8,291 bases of DNA. It comes from an uncultured Alphaproteobacteria bacterium (GTDB lineage Bacteria > Pseudomonadota > Alphaproteobacteria > Minwuiales > Minwuiaceae). The notes under the pieces were generated by a model. That model saw only the letters and a program-made list of their open reading frames with translations. It did no database searches and had not been told where the DNA came from. Position numbers and translations under genes: made by a program. This document shows, one piece after another, positions 1 to 6,013 of the stretch. Position 1 is the first letter of the stretch. Every line of letters starts with the position of its first letter. The stretch spans positions 1 to 8,291 of the forward strand of contig CAJYBQ010000120.1 in assembly GCA_913064755.1 (NCBI GenBank). The letters run 5' to 3'.

Positions 1-179
1 CCGGTCCAGGGCGCGGCACCGATACCAAGCCTGTCGGGCTGGTCCATATCGCCTGTGCCCGCCGGGGCGCTGAAACGCTGCATCAGCGGCACCTGTTCGC
101 GAACCGTGGCCGCAGTGCCATTCGCCAGGAAACCGTTGCCCAGGCCTTCCGCATCATCCGCAGCCAGATCGACGCCTGA
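1..179 (+). CDS. pncC: CinA C-terminal domain / nicotinamide-nucleotide amidase, 3' fragment
   Basis: Only the last 58 codons are present; the first complete codon begins at base 3 and the TGA stop is at 177-179. The translated fragment opens with GPGRGTDTKPVGLVHIA, which matches the conserved glycine loop and following strand of the CinA C-terminal domain (usually GPGGGT..KPVG.V). It ends in a helix, TVAQAFRIIRSQIDA, typical of the end of this domain. Proteins of this family deamidate nicotinamide mononucleotide to the nicotinate form in pyridine-nucleotide salvage, in the cytoplasm. The fragment cannot show whether this is a stand-alone PncC-type protein (about 160 residues) or a full-length CinA with an N-terminal MoaB-like domain. 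One oddity is an Arg where the third Gly of GPGGG is normally found, right at the window edge. It converges on sppA with a 63-base gap in which I see no convincing terminator, only a weak 5-bp inverted repeat (220-237) without a T tract. Confidence 0.82.
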   Translation, partial: GPGRGTDTKPVGLVHIACARRGAETLHQRHLFANRGRSAIRQETVAQAFRIIRSQIDA

Positions 180-242
180 TCCGCAAGGCCCCGGCCACGC
201 AGCAGGTGTCGATCCACATGCCGTGAATGCAGACGGCCGCCT

Positions 243-1967
243 TCAGCGCAGGGTCAGGTCAGGTGTCAGCAACAGGATACCGGCCTCCGCCGCCAGGTGA
301 TCGCGCATGCTGTCGACGCTGATCTCCTGCCCCCGCATGGCAGCGTTCATCCCGACAAAGCCGTTCTCGATCACTTCGAGAAACCGGTCCTGTGCGGTCC
401 CGCCGGGAAACTCCGTGACATGCAGTTCCCGGTCAGCCGCCACGCCGAGACGCTGCCGCAGGATATCGAGGGCCGTCTCGAACCCGCCCGTCGCATCCAC
501 CAGTTTCAGACCGAAGGCCTGGCTGCCGGTCCAGACCCGGCCCTGGGCCGCGGCTTCCACCTGTTCGATCGGCAGTTTCCGGGCGTCCACGACCAGCCCG
601 GTGAAGGCGTCGTAGATCGCATCGACACGACGGGACAGGCGGACCTGCTGGTCACGGGTGAAATCCGCGAAGGGAGAGAAGATCGCGGCATTGCGTTCGC
701 TGCGAATGATCTCGAACCGGACGCCGTATTCTTCCAGCAGGTCATCGACAACGATCTTGCCACTAATGACACCGATCGACCCGGTGATGGTGGACGGATG
801 CGCGACGATGGCATCGGCGCCGAGGGCGATCATGTACCCGCCCGATCCGGCGACCGCGCTCATGGAAGCAACAATCGGCTTGTCGATATCGGCCATGGCG
901 GCACGGATGGCGTCGGATGCGCCGTATCCGCCGCCGGGACTGTCGATGCGCAACAGGATGGCGTCGATCTGCGGGTGCTCGGCGGCTGCCTTCAGGTCGG
1001 CGACAAGCGCCCCGTCGGTGATGACATTGCTGCCGAAGCCGCCGCCCCTGCCGCTTGATATCTGGCCCGAAGCCGTGATCAGGGCAATGGTCGGTGCATT
1101 CGCGTCGATCGGGTCTCTCAGTTCCGGCAGGTAGGATGCGAAATCAACGGTGCTTCGCCCTGTCCGGTCATGGAACGCCGTCGCATAGGCCGCCCGGTCC
1201 AGCAGGCCGTTCTGCAGCGCCGCATCCGGGTTCAGCAGCGCTGTTTCCAGCCCGGTCTGAACTTCGAGCAGCGAAAGATTGCGTCCCTGGGCAATGTCGT
1301 TCAGGGCCGATCTGTGGATGTCCTGAACCAGTTCGGCGAAGGCCACACGAACATGCGGTGCCATCTCGCGGCGCTTCAGAACGTCTGCAGCGGTCTTGAA
1401 ATCCTTCCGCTGTTCCAGCGCCGGCTTGATGCCCAGCCGGTCCACCAGTTCACCCGCATAGGGCATTTCCAGCGCCACGCCGGTCACCGCGAACTCGCCT
1501 GACGGTGAGATCCAGATCTCGTCGAAACCGCTGGCCAGGCGGTAGCGGGCAAGGTCGTAGCTTTCGGCGAATATCCGTGTCTGCTTGCCCTGCGCCCTGA
1601 AGGCGGCGATGGCCGGCAGCAAGGCCTCCACATCCGTCAGGCCCAGCCCGGCCAGTGACAGGTCCATGTCCAGCCCGGTGATGCGGTCGTCCCTTGCCGC
1701 CCGGTCCAGGACGCGGACCAGCCGGGCAACGGTCATGGAATTTCCACGGACGAACTGCGAGAAATTCGTGCTCGACGGCTTTTCATCCAGGTCGCCGACA
1801 ATCTGGATATCCAACACCGCGCTGGACGGCAATTCCGTCTGCCGCGTTTCCCACGGGGCCAGTATCAGGGCCGCCACCACACCGGCGACGACCAGCAGGC
1901 CGATGACGAAGACCCCTGCCTTCGCGAACAGCCAGATACCCCGCAGGAACCGAAGCAGGCGACCCAT
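243..1967 (-). CDS. sppA: Signal peptide peptidase SppA, 67K type
   Basis: This encodes a 574-residue membrane-anchored serine protease of the SppA (protease IV, peptidase S49) family, which degrades cleaved signal peptides in the inner membrane. A single hydrophobic segment at about residues 13-37 would anchor it, with the bulk in the periplasm. Two tandem S49-type halves are visible, as in the long E. coli-type enzyme (about 618 residues). The N-terminal half contains DFKTAAD, whose Lys191 aligns with the catalytic lysine. The C-terminal half contains LLRIDSPGGG (338-347), AVAGSGGYMIA with nucleophile Ser375, and PSTITGSIGVI (391-401). Both members of the Ser/Lys dyad are therefore present. 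The ATG lies 4 bases after the stop of the upstream AhpD-like gene. There is only a weak purine stretch before it, so translation is probably coupled. It is the last gene of the fabI-aroC-AhpD-like-sppA run. No strong terminator is evident after its stop. Confidence 0.94.
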   Translation of the reverse strand: MGRLLRFLRGIWLFAKAGVFVIGLLVVAGVVAALILAPWETRQTELPSSAVLDIQIVGDLDEKPSSTNFSQFVRGNSMTVARLVRVLDRAARDDRITGLDMDLSLAGLGLTDVEALLPAIAAFRAQGKQTRIFAESYDLARYRLASGFDEIWISPSGEFAVTGVALEMPYAGELVDRLGIKPALEQRKDFKTAADVLKRREMAPHVRVAFAELVQDIHRSALNDIAQGRNLSLLEVQTGLETALLNPDAALQNGLLDRAAYATAFHDRTGRSTVDFASYLPELRDPIDANAPTIALITASGQISSGRGGGFGSNVITDGALVADLKAAAEHPQIDAILLRIDSPGGGYGASDAIRAAMADIDKPIVASMSAVAGSGGYMIALGADAIVAHPSTITGSIGVISGKIVVDDLLEEYGVRFEIIRSERNAAIFSPFADFTRDQQVRLSRRVDAIYDAFTGLVVDARKLPIEQVEAAAQGRVWTGSQAFGLKLVDATGGFETALDILRQRLGVAADRELHVTEFPGGTAQDRFLEVIENGFVGMNAAMRGQEISVDSMRDHLAAEAGILLLTPDLTLR

Positions 1968-1971
1968 CAGC

Positions 1972-2550
1972 TCAGCGTGCCTGGCCGTGGTAGGCCGGGT
2001 TCGGCATCATGTCGATGGCGCTCGCCATGCGGTTGGTCATGTTGTAGAAGGCCGCGGTCGCGGAAATGTCCCAGATGTCACGGTCGCTGAAGCCGATGTC
2101 GCGCAAAGCCTGGCGGTCGCTGTCCTCCATCTTCTGCGGCGTCTCGGTCAGCTTGGTGGCGAAGTCCAGCATGGCCCGCTGCTTCGGCGGCAGATCGGCA
2201 GCGCGATAGTTCATCACCATCAGTTCACCCAGCGCCGGATCGCCCGAAAGCTGGCGAACGGCAGCGCCGTGGGCGGACAGGCAATAGAAGCACTTGTTCA
2301 CGGAACTGACGGCAACGGCGATCATCTCCCGCTCCAGCTTCGTCAGCCCGGACTCGCCCATCATCAGGTCGTTGTACATTGCCGTGAAGGAATCGAGCTT
2401 GGCGGTATCGAAGGAGTAGGTGGCGAGCACGTTCGGCACCATCCCCAGCTTCTCGCGGCAGATCTCGAAGTACTTCCGCGTCCGCTCCGGCAACTGGTCG
2501 TCCGTCGGCACCGGAATGTCGAGGGCGTGAACGTAATCTGGCTGGGACAT
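1972..2550 (-). CDS. AhpD-like / carboxymuconolactone decarboxylase-family peroxidase-related protein
   Basis: This is a 192-residue protein of the AhpD-like (CMD) fold, closest in style to the 'uncharacterized peroxidase-related enzyme' group. The core motif is EREMIAVAVSSVNKCFYCLSAHG, with Cys87-Phe-Tyr-Cys90 and His94. That is the CxxC...H arrangement used by AhpD for thiol-based peroxide reduction. The C-terminal YNMTNRMASAIDMMPNPAYHG is also typical of the group. No signal peptide or membrane segment is seen, so it should be cytoplasmic. The reading frame is open back to an ATG at 2580, but that start would lie inside aroC. The ATG at 2550 is preferred because it follows an AGGGGAG ribosome binding site at 7 bases and gives a normal MSQPDYVHAL start. 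It lies 4 bases after the aroC stop and 4 bases before sppA. The physiological substrate is unknown; a detoxifying or redox role is inferred from the family only. Confidence 0.88.
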   Translation of the reverse strand: MSQPDYVHALDIPVPTDDQLPERTRKYFEICREKLGMVPNVLATYSFDTAKLDSFTAMYNDLMMGESGLTKLEREMIAVAVSSVNKCFYCLSAHGAAVRQLSGDPALGELMVMNYRAADLPPKQRAMLDFATKLTETPQKMEDSDRQALRDIGFSDRDIWDISATAAFYNMTNRMASAIDMMPNPAYHGQAR

Positions 2551-2554
2551 TTCC

Positions 2555-3643
2555 CTACTCCCCTTGAGGTGATTCAGCATTCTGGGCGCGGGCGCGCAGC
2601 AGATGGTCGGCCAGCACGAGGGCCATCATGGCCTCCCCCACCGGCACGGCGCGAATGCCGACACAGGGGTCATGGCGACCCCTTGTAACGATCTCGGTAT
2701 CATTGCCGTCGATATCAACCGTCCGTCGCGGCTGCAGGATCGAGGATGTCGGCTTCACGGCGAAGCGACAGACAATCGGCTGTCCGGTGGATATCCCGCC
2801 CAGGACGCCACCCGCATGATTCGACAGGAAGGCCGGCGCACCATCCACCATCCGCATCTCGTCCGCGTTGGCTTCACCGGTCAGGGCGGCGGCGTCGAAG
2901 CCATCGCCGATCTCCACCCCCTTGACGGCATTGATCGACATCATGGCCGACGCAAGGTCCTGGTCGAGCTTGCCGTAGATCGGCGCGCCGAGACCGGCCG
3001 GCAGCCCCTCCGCCACCACTTCGATCACCGCCCCGACGGAGCTTCCGGCCTTGCGGATGCTGTCCAGGTAGGCGGTCCAGCGCTCGGCCGTCTGGGGATC
3101 GGGGCACCAGAACGGATTGCGGTCCACCACGTCCCAGTCCCAGGCGGCACGATCGATCCCGATCTCGCCGACCTGCACCAGGGCACCGCGGATGCGCACG
3201 CCCGGCCCCAGCACCTTTCGCGCGACACTGCCGGCGGCAACCCTGGACGCGGTTTCACGCGCCGACGACCGCCCGCCGCCGCGATAGTCGCGGATGCCGT
3301 ACTTGGCCATGTAGGCGAAGTCGGCATGACCGGGTCGGTACTTGCCGCTGATGTCGGAATAGTCCTTGGAGCGCTGATCCACGTTCTCGATCATCAGGCT
3401 GATCGGGGTGCCCGTCGTGCGGCCTTCGAACACGCCCGACAGGATACGCACGGTATCGGGTTCGCGGCGCTGGGTCGTGAACCGGTTCTGGCCCGGCTTG
3501 CGGCGGTCCATCCAGCCCTGGATATCGCTCTCGTCCAGTTCGATCAGCGGCGGGCAGCCATCAATGACACAACCCAGGGCGGGGCCATGGCTCTCCCCCC
3601 AGGTCGTCATCCGGAACAGGTGTCCGAAGCTGTTGTGTGACAT
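2555..3643 (-). CDS. aroC: Chorismate synthase
   Basis: This 362-residue protein is complete and of the usual bacterial length. It converts 5-enolpyruvylshikimate-3-phosphate to chorismate, using reduced FMN, as the last step of the shikimate pathway to aromatic amino acids, folate and quinones. The three family signatures are all visible: GESHGPALGCVIDGCP (16-31), GGGRSSARETASRVAAG (122-138) and RHDPCVGIRAVPV (323-335). The catalytic histidines align with His19 (GESHG) and His106 (RPGHADF). Asp346 in LADHLL matches the conserved aspartate near the C-terminus. The basic substrate-binding stretch RRKPGQNRFTTQRREPD (47-63) is intact. The ATG lies about 15 bases after the fabI stop with no clear Shine-Dalgarno (CCGCCGAACCAGACC upstream). 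Expression is therefore probably coupled to fabI. Nothing is truncated or missing. Confidence 0.98.
   Translation of the reverse strand: MSHNSFGHLFRMTTWGESHGPALGCVIDGCPPLIELDESDIQGWMDRRKPGQNRFTTQRREPDTVRILSGVFEGRTTGTPISLMIENVDQRSKDYSDISGKYRPGHADFAYMAKYGIRDYRGGGRSSARETASRVAAGSVARKVLGPGVRIRGALVQVGEIGIDRAAWDWDVVDRNPFWCPDPQTAERWTAYLDSIRKAGSSVGAVIEVVAEGLPAGLGAPIYGKLDQDLASAMMSINAVKGVEIGDGFDAAALTGEANADEMRMVDGAPAFLSNHAGGVLGGISTGQPIVCRFAVKPTSSILQPRRTVDIDGNDTEIVTRGRHDPCVGIRAVPVGEAMMALVLADHLLRARAQNAESPQGE
2558..2564 (-). promoter_or_regulatory. Ribosome binding site of the AhpD-like gene, inside the aroC end
   Basis: The minus strand reads AGGGGAG, then 7 bases, then ATG at 2550. The site overlaps the last codons of aroC and abuts its TAG stop (2557-2555). 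It fixes the start of the downstream gene at 2550 rather than at the in-frame ATG at 2580. It also suggests that ribosomes finishing aroC re-initiate here. Confidence 0.75.
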
Positions 3644-3658
3644 GGTCTGGTTCGGCGG

Positions 3659-4468
3659 TCAGGCGGTCATGTCAGGCGCATCGACCGCCTTCATGCCCAC
3701 CACGTGATACCCCGAATCCACGTGCAGCACCTCACCCGTCACGCCTTCACCCAGGTCACTGATCAGGAACAGCGCCGAATTGCCGACCTGTTCGATGGTG
3801 ACATTGCGCTTCAGCGGCGCATTCAGCTCGTTCCAGCGCAGGATCTGGCGGAAGTCGCCGATGCCGGATGCGGCAAGCGTCTTGATCGGCCCGGCGGAGA
3901 TCGCGTTGACGCGGATCTTCTTCGGCCCCAGGTCCACCGCAAGGTAGCGCACGCTCGCCTCCAGCGCCGCCTTGGCGACCCCCATGACGTTGTAGTGCGG
4001 CATCACCCGTTCGGCACCGTAATAGGTCAGCGTGACCATGCTGCCGCCATCGGTCATCAGCGGCTCCGCCCGATTGGCGATGGCGGTGAAGGAATAGCAA
4101 CTGATCAGCATCGAATTGCGGAAGTTGCCGGCGCTGGTATCGACGTAGCGGCCCTTCAACTCGTCCTTGTCGGCATAGGCGATGGCGTGGATGACGAAGT
4201 CCAGCTTGCCCCACTTCTGCTCGATATCCGCGAAGACCGCGTCCATGCTGGCTTCGTCCGTCACATCGCACGGCATCACGAAATCGCAGCCAATGGACTG
4301 TGCCAGCGGCACGACACGGCGTTTCAGCGCGTCACCCTGGTAGGTGAAGGCCAGTTCCGCACCCGCGTCAGCGGCCGCGCGGGCAATGCCCCAGGCGATG
4401 GAACGGTCGTTCGCCACGCCCATCACCAGGCCCCTCTTTCCGACCATCAGCCCATTGCTGTTACTCAT
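3659..4468 (-). CDS. fabI: Enoyl-[acyl-carrier-protein] reductase (NADH)
   Basis: This 269-residue short-chain dehydrogenase-type reductase carries out the last reduction of each cycle of type II fatty-acid synthesis, turning trans-2-enoyl-ACP into acyl-ACP in the cytosol. The N-terminal GKRGLVMGVANDRSIAWGIA (10-29) is the divergent nucleotide-binding loop typical of FabI. The active site TLTYYGAERVMPHYNVMGVAKAAL contains Tyr149, Tyr159 and Lys166, with the Y-x6-K spacing of FabI rather than the Y-x3-K of classical SDRs. NAISAGPIKTLAASGI (188-203) is the substrate-loop region. The frame extends to a TTG at 4477, but its distance to GAGGGG (4484-4479) would be only 1 base. The ATG at 4468 has a 10-base spacing and is chosen. 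It is the first gene of the minus-strand operon and is transcribed divergently from the YihY-family gene. The residue at the position of E. coli Gly93 is Ala97, a common natural variant. Confidence 0.97.
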   Translation of the reverse strand: MSNSNGLMVGKRGLVMGVANDRSIAWGIARAAADAGAELAFTYQGDALKRRVVPLAQSIGCDFVMPCDVTDEASMDAVFADIEQKWGKLDFVIHAIAYADKDELKGRYVDTSAGNFRNSMLISCYSFTAIANRAEPLMTDGGSMVTLTYYGAERVMPHYNVMGVAKAALEASVRYLAVDLGPKKIRVNAISAGPIKTLAASGIGDFRQILRWNELNAPLKRNVTIEQVGNSALFLISDLGEGVTGEVLHVDSGYHVVGMKAVDAPDMTA

Positions 4469-4478
4469 TACGACCAAG

Positions 4479-4484
4479 CCCCTC
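4479..4484 (-). promoter_or_regulatory. fabI ribosome binding site
   Basis: The minus strand reads GAGGGG, ending 10 bases before the ATG at 4468 and only 1 base before the alternative TTG at 4477. This spacing is the reason for placing the fabI start at 4468. Confidence 0.6.
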
Positions 4485-4539
4485 GACTATCGGTGTGCGG
4501 ACTGCAAGGTATCCGCTCTCTTTCCCGCAAGCCACCCGT

Positions 4540-4553
4540 GTGCATGAATGCAC
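4540..4553. repeat. Inverted repeat GTGCAT-GA-ATGCAC in the fabI/YihY divergent intergenic region
   Basis: Perfect 6-bp arms are separated by 2 bases, and the site is flanked by CGTG on both sides as a direct repeat. It sits near the middle of the 134-base region between the divergent fabI (start 4468) and YihY-family (start 4603) genes. It lies about 70 bases from fabI and 50 bases from the other gene. The position and symmetry suit a dimeric regulator binding site, but I recognise no known consensus. Neither flanking promoter shows convincing -35/-10 hexamers by eye. It could be chance. Confidence 0.4.
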
Positions 4554-4602
4554 GTGTAGACTGCGCGATGTGTCCGTTAACGACTTCGGGGATTTATAAG
4601 CA

Positions 4603-5913
4603 GTGAATCGTGAAAAGGCCATCCAGTTGGCGACCTTCGCCCTGAAGGAAGCTGGCGGCTTCAGCCGATATGTCATCAGCCGTTTCGGTGACAACAATCT
4701 GACACAGGTGGCGGGCGCGCTTACCTTCACGACCCTGCTCGCCATGGTGCCGCTGATGGCCATGTGCTTTGCCGTCCTGGCGGCCTTCCCCGCGTTTGGC
4801 GGCATGGAAGCCAAGCTCGAGGCATTCATCTTCGAGAACTTCGTGCCGCATGCGAACGAAGTGGTCCGCAACTACCTCGGCACGTTCCGCCAGAACGTCG
4901 GCAAGCTCTCCGCCGTGGCCATCATCGGCCTGGGCGTCACCGCGGTCATGCTGCTGATAACGATCGAGACAACGCTGAACCGGATATTCCGCGTTGTCCG
5001 GCGCCGCGCCATCGTCATGCGGTTGCTGTCGTTCTGGGCACTGCTGACCGTCGGCCCCATCCTGTTCCTGCTCAGCCTGACCCTGACCAGCGCCCTGTTC
5101 GCCATGGCGAACACCGCCGGGCCGCAGGAAATCAGCATGGTCGCCAACCGGCTGGCGCGACTGGTGCCGATGGTACTTGCCTTCGGCGGGTACCTGACGC
5201 TGTTCGTGATCATGCCCAACCGGCAGGTATTGCTGCGCGACGCCGCGGTCGGCGCGGCCTTCTCCGCCATCCTGTTCGAATCGCTGAAGGCGGGCTTCGG
5301 TCTCTATGTCACCGCCTTCCCGACCTACCAGGCGATCTATGGCGCGATTTCGGTGCTGCCGATCCTGCTGATCTGGATATGGCTGGCGTGGATCGTGACC
5401 CTGGCCGGCGCCACCATCACCGCTGCCCTGCCCGAATGGCAGGGTCGCGGCAGCGTCGACCTGGAACGCGCGCCCCGGGTCGGTCGGCTGGCCATGGCAA
5501 TCGAGATCCTGCGCATGGTGAAGAAGGCTCACCACACCGGTGAAAGCGTGCGCACCCAGGCATTCATCCGCAAGATCCGCACGGCGCCGAACCTGATGGA
5601 GGCCATGCTGGCGCGGCTGGAGAACACCGGCTACCTGGCCGAGACCCGGCGCGGGCGCTGGATACTGTCACGCGACCTGGACGGCCTGACGCTCTACGAC
5701 CTGATGCTGGCGCTGAAGGTGCAGACCAGTCAGCCGCTGGTGGCCGGCAACGTGGTGCCCGGGCTGGAAGACATCGTCGCCACATCCATCGACAGCGAGC
5801 GGCACACCTTCGACATCCCGCTGAAGGACGTGCTGGAACTGGGCGGGCCGACACCGATGCGGCCCGCACCGGAAGAAGCCGACGATACCCCGGTCAACCT
5901 GCGCACCGGATAG
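4603..5913 (+). CDS. YihY/BrkB-family inner-membrane protein with C-terminal extension
   Basis: This 436-residue integral membrane protein belongs to the YihY/virulence factor BrkB family (historically misnamed ribonuclease BN). The N-terminal 280 residues carry about six hydrophobic segments, near 36-62, 102-122, 140-164, 186-206, 212-232 and 248-275. Family-typical features include the early LTQVAGALTFTTLLAMVPL stretch, the TTLNRIFRV loop (123-131) and the GAISVLPILLIWIWLAW segment (247-263). Residues about 295-412 form a soluble part whose helical pattern and ENTGYLAETRRGRWILSRD stretch look like a winged-helix fold. Such extensions occur in many proteobacterial members. The function of the family is not settled. 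The start is GTG, with a GGGG stretch 11 bases upstream as a weak ribosome binding site. The N-terminal sequence fits the family, so I keep this start. The gene is single and divergent from fabI, with no visible terminator after its TAG. Confidence 0.9.
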   Translation: MNREKAIQLATFALKEAGGFSRYVISRFGDNNLTQVAGALTFTTLLAMVPLMAMCFAVLAAFPAFGGMEAKLEAFIFENFVPHANEVVRNYLGTFRQNVGKLSAVAIIGLGVTAVMLLITIETTLNRIFRVVRRRAIVMRLLSFWALLTVGPILFLLSLTLTSALFAMANTAGPQEISMVANRLARLVPMVLAFGGYLTLFVIMPNRQVLLRDAAVGAAFSAILFESLKAGFGLYVTAFPTYQAIYGAISVLPILLIWIWLAWIVTLAGATITAALPEWQGRGSVDLERAPRVGRLAMAIEILRMVKKAHHTGESVRTQAFIRKIRTAPNLMEAMLARLENTGYLAETRRGRWILSRDLDGLTLYDLMLALKVQTSQPLVAGNVVPGLEDIVATSIDSERHTFDIPLKDVLELGGPTPMRPAPEEADDTPVNLRTG

Positions 5914-5941
5914 GTCTGCCCTGCGCGCGCGACCTGCCATC

Positions 5942-5971
5942 TTGCCCGCGCCCTCGCCGTCGGCATAGATT
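5942..5971 (+). promoter_or_regulatory. Candidate sigma70-type promoter for mmsA
   Basis: TTGCCC (5942-5947) and TAGATT (5966-5971) are separated by 18 bases. Each matches the TTGACA/TATAAT consensus at 4 of 6 positions. Transcription would begin near 5978, leaving an untranslated leader of about 36 bases that holds the GGGGGAG ribosome binding site (6001-6007). This is a by-eye prediction. Confidence 0.4.
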
Positions 5972-5986
5972 GCGGGACAGCCGCAA
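5970..5986. promoter_or_regulatory. Possible operator TTGCGG-N5-CCGCAA over the mmsA promoter
   Basis: This is a perfect inverted repeat with 6-bp arms and a 5-base centre (GACAG). It overlaps the end of the proposed -10 element and the predicted transcription start of mmsA. A dimeric repressor bound here would block initiation, which suits an inducible catabolic gene. There is no T tract, so it is not a terminator for the upstream gene. The regulator is not encoded in the window. Confidence 0.4.
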
Positions 5987-6013
5987 GGCACAGACATTCT
6001 GGGGGAGATCACC

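Noticed and set aside
220..237. GCCGT...ACGGC inverted repeat between pncC and sppA as a bidirectional terminator
   Set aside because: The stem is only 5 bp with an 8-base loop and no T tract on either strand.
1585..2688. 367-codon plus-strand frame opposite sppA, the AhpD-like gene and aroC
   Set aside because: It crosses three confirmed genes on the opposite strand and changes character at each boundary, as expected for a shadow frame.
2603..3640. 345-codon plus-strand frame opposite aroC
   Set aside because: It lies wholly within the aroC span on the other strand, has low-complexity His/Arg/Gly-rich composition and shows no recognisable domain.
4177..4200. Ala at the position of E. coli FabI Gly93 as a sign of triclosan resistance
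   Set aside because: Ala occurs naturally here in sensitive enzymes such as S. aureus FabI, so no resistance can be inferred.
4591..4603. TTTATA just before the YihY-family GTG start as a -10 element giving a leaderless transcript
   Set aside because: A start point 6-7 bases downstream would fall inside the coding region and no good -35 is paired with it.
3704..4606. 300-codon plus-strand frame opposite fabI
   Set aside because: It is antisense to fabI and runs through the divergent promoter region; it has no protein-like motif.
4594..5535. 313-codon minus-strand frame opposite the YihY-family gene
   Set aside because: Its composition is dominated by Gln, Asp, Gly and His, the reverse complement of hydrophobic codons of the real membrane protein.
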